The notes under the pieces: generated by a model
The model's database searches: none
What the model was told of the DNA's origin: nothing
Seen by the model: the letters and a program-made list of their open reading frames with translations, nothing else
Program-made: the position numbers and the translations under genes
Shown: positions 62,056 to 64,000 of the stretch, piece by piece
Layout: the number at the start of each line of letters is the position of its first letter
Position numbering within the stretch: position 1 is the stretch's first letter
Source: Roseibacillus sp.
GTDB lineage: Bacteria > Verrucomicrobiota > Verrucomicrobiia > Verrucomicrobiales > Akkermansiaceae
Length of the DNA: 64,000 bases
Assembly: GCA_028821775.1 (NCBI GenBank)
Contig: JAPKFB010000014.1
Coordinates: forward strand, 1-64,000
Direction: 5' to 3'

Positions 62056-64000
62056 ATGATGTTTTCTTGGCGTGCCGCCGCCGTGCTCCTGATGACCGTG
62101 ACCACGGTTTCGGGCGAAGCGTTGCTGCAATACTTCAACACCAGTTGGGGAGAGATTCGCGACAAGATTCCCGAGCTCGCGGAAGCGGGCTACGAGTCGC
62201 TCTGGGTTCCGCCACCGACCAAGGCGGGAGGAGGGTTCTCGGTCGGCTACGACTTGTTCGACCGCTTCGATCTAGGCTCGAAGGATCAGAAGGGATCGGT
62301 GGCCACCCGCTATGGGACGGAGCAGGATCTCCTGGAACTGATCCGGGTGGCGCATCGTTTCGGCATGCGCGTGTATTTCGACAGCATCATGAACCACAAC
62401 GGCTTCGACACGCCGGATTTCAACGAGTTCGTGCCAGAGGATGTCTATCCGGGATTTAGGCCCCGGGATTTCCACCTGCGGGATACCGGAGCGGGCTTCC
62501 ACCGGAAGTGGGACAACACCCGCGACTGGGGAAGCGAGTGGCAGGTGCAGAACCTCGGGCTCTCAGGGCTCATTGATATCGCGAATGAGCCGGGCCCCAC
62601 CAATCGCAATCACGGGCCCTTGGAGGGAAATACGGTGGGCAAGCCGCGCTTTTTGCGGCACCCGGAGGATCCGGGCTACTACTGCTATGTGCCGACCGCT
62701 CCCGGGCAAACTCATGCCGCCAACGACGGAGATTACGTCGGCTTTGGCGCTGGGAACGGTCTCACCCGCGCGTTTCTGGCGGCTCATGACGATTTCTACG
62801 AGGAACTGGTGGAGGACATGTTGCACCGCTCGCTGCGCTGGCAATTGGATCGCACCAAGGCGGACGGGGCGCGGCTCGATGCGGTGAAACACACGCCGGC
62901 AGATTTTTTTGGGGCGACTTTTGGGGCGGGAAAGGATGAGTCGGACTACGGCTATCTCGGGCAGGCACAGCGGCAATTCAATCTGACGCGGGGCTACTCG
63001 GACGCGAACCATCGAGACACTGTCTTCAGGATCGATGCTCCGCGCGATGACGCGATGTTCTTCGGTGAGCACCTTGGGAAACCGCCTGCCTACGGATCCT
63101 ACATTGATGCCGGGATGCGGTTGATCGACAACGACCTGCGCAACAACTACAACAACATCCTGGGCAATCCTTCCGCGACCCTGAGTGGTTATGACCAGCC
63201 TGGCGCGGGTGGGTTCAGTCCCGGGGTCTCGGTCATGCACGCGCAGAGTCACGACAATGACTTCGCGGCGCGGCGGGAGTTGCAGCACGCCTTTTACTTT
63301 ACCCGCGCCGGGTTGCCCCTGGTCTACACCGATGGCAACCATCATGCCGGGAATCTCGAAGGGAGCGGCGGCGCCTTTCCGCGACATGCCAACACGGCGT
63401 ATCTCGGACAGTGGGGCGACAACCGTCTGCCGAATCTCGCCTACATTCACCAGCACTTCGCGCGGGGATATCAAAGAGCCCGCTGGGCGGACCATGACTA
63501 TGTGGCCTATGAGCGTATCGACAAGCGGGAGAATGGTGGGATGTCGGATGAGGCCGGAGTTGTTGCGATCGTGATGGTGAATGACAACTATGCCAGCGGA
63601 TCAGGTCGCAGTCTTGCGACCTCGTTTCCGTCTACCCCCTTCGTGGACGATGCCTACCTCTATCAGTATGCGCGAGGGTTCGGGAGTCAGGTTGGCTTTT
63701 ACAAGTATGCCTCACAGCTGGATGAAGTGACCGTCGATGCCGGAAGCTACATGGTGTTTTCGTATCGCACGCCGGAGGATGCCAAGGGGTGGCGGGAGAT
63801 CGGTGGACGCCCAATCGAGATTTTGCAGGACGGGCAAGGGGCGCAAAGGATGACCGTCACCCGGCGCGACGGGCCGGATGGGGATGAGGGCTTCAGCGGA
63901 CCCTTTGCGAACCCCGGCTTTCATCCCTACCCCTCGGATCTCTCCGGGACAGGGGGGACAGATTCGCGCTATGAGGTCGAGATTCCGCGCGTGACCGACG
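62056..64000 (+). CDS. alpha-amylase family glycoside hydrolase (GH13), 3' end outside window
   Basis: At least 648 residues, open at the right edge. A signal peptide (WRAAAVLLMTVTTVSGEA) leads straight into the GH13 barrel: LLQYFNTSWGEIRDKIPELAEAGYESLWVPPPTKAGG. The conserved regions are visible: MRVYFDSIMNHNGFD (I), GARLDAVKH with nucleophile Asp (II), FFGEHLG with the acid/base Glu (III) and MHAQSHDNDF (IV). About 130 residues are inserted before region II. It cuts alpha-glucosidic bonds outside the cytoplasm. C-terminal domain D and further modules begin near residue 530 (VVAIVMVND). An in-frame ATG at 62059 is equally possible. Confidence 0.92.
   Translation, partial: MMFSWRAAAVLLMTVTTVSGEALLQYFNTSWGEIRDKIPELAEAGYESLWVPPPTKAGGGFSVGYDLFDRFDLGSKDQKGSVATRYGTEQDLLELIRVAHRFGMRVYFDSIMNHNGFDTPDFNEFVPEDVYPGFRPRDFHLRDTGAGFHRKWDNTRDWGSEWQVQNLGLSGLIDIANEPGPTNRNHGPLEGNTVGKPRFLRHPEDPGYYCYVPTAPGQTHAANDGDYVGFGAGNGLTRAFLAAHDDFYEELVEDMLHRSLRWQLDRTKADGARLDAVKHTPADFFGATFGAGKDESDYGYLGQAQRQFNLTRGYSDANHRDTVFRIDAPRDDAMFFGEHLGKPPAYGSYIDAGMRLIDNDLRNNYNNILGNPSATLSGYDQPGAGGFSPGVSVMHAQSHDNDFAARRELQHAFYFTRAGLPLVYTDGNHHAGNLEGSGGAFPRHANTAYLGQWGDNRLPNLAYIHQHFARGYQRARWADHDYVAYERIDKRENGGMSDEAGVVAIVMVNDNYASGSGRSLATSFPSTPFVDDAYLYQYARGFGSQVGFYKYASQLDEVTVDAGSYMVFSYRTPEDAKGWREIGGRPIEILQDGQGAQRMTVTRRDGPDGDEGFSGPFANPGFHPYPSDLSGTGGTDSRYEVEIPRVTD

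Noticed and set aside
1..64000. CRISPR array, prophage, tRNA or rRNA genes
   Set aside because: No regularly spaced direct repeats, phage structural genes, or tRNA/rRNA-like sequences were noticed on either strand; a tRNAscan or Infernal run would settle short RNAs.

Overview
The window is GC-rich chromosomal DNA of a bacterium from the PVC superphylum, most likely Verrucomicrobiota. The reasons are seven intact and two broken DUF1501 genes (Tat-exported, sulfatase-like), five genes of the DUF1549/DUF1553 'PSCyt/PSD1' family with haem-type CxxCH motifs, a planctomycete-type cytochrome fused to WD40 repeats, a DUF3500 protein, and type II glutamine synthetases. The phylum is inferred from these families. 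No rRNA, tRNA, CRISPR array, phage or complete IS element was seen.

Layout. 31-6089 (minus) is a DUF1501-PSD1-DUF1501 operon. 6090-10351 holds a sulfatase stub, a VOC protein, a solitary PSD1 protein, a collapsed DUF1080 gene and an orphan NarL-type response regulator. 10973-14654 (minus) is a DUF1501/PSD1 pair, divergent from a PhyH - sugar isomerase - Gfo/Idh oxidoreductase operon (14727-17646). 17722-29429 (minus) is the main accessory block: a five-gene, mostly ATGA-overlapping operon (DUF1501, DUF1549/1553, PPC-domain protein, cytochrome-WD40 protein, DUF1501) followed by an SDR gene and a DUF1501 stub. 29539-37987 holds a PhoD-like phosphatase, an AGE epimerase, a further DUF1501, a broken thioredoxin-like gene, a PQQ-type beta-propeller, a DUF1501 fragment and an alpha/beta hydrolase. 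38241-46089 holds lysA, two divergent PAP2 phosphatases and a convergent DUF1501/PSD1 pair.

46204-64000 is mainly housekeeping: a glycolipid/lipid-A-type operon (nucleotide-sugar epimerase, GT39, GT2, LAB_N), two tandem GlnII genes with intrinsic terminators and a sigma-54-like promoter, a kinase-like/PP2C fusion, Rex, an ECF sigma factor followed by a membrane protein with VWA_N2 and DUF3520 regions but no VWA domain, a two-domain CbiX-like protein overlapping an LplA-like ligase, DUF3500, MgtE, and an alpha-amylase that runs off the right edge.

Functionally, the accessory half looks like an exported polysaccharide/sulfated-glycan or organophosphate utilisation repertoire (sulfatase-fold proteins, cytochrome-linked PSD proteins, epimerases, oxidoreductases, phosphatases). 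That role is inferred from context and is not established for DUF1501 or PSD1.

The most unusual signal outside the genes is a dispersed repeat of about 158 bp with hairpin-forming segments and CTAG ends. There are three clear copies and two fragments, several lying directly against stop codons. Alongside it are at least five gene stubs (sulfatase, DUF1080, DUF1501 twice, thioredoxin-like), suggesting active gain and decay of the PVC-type gene families.
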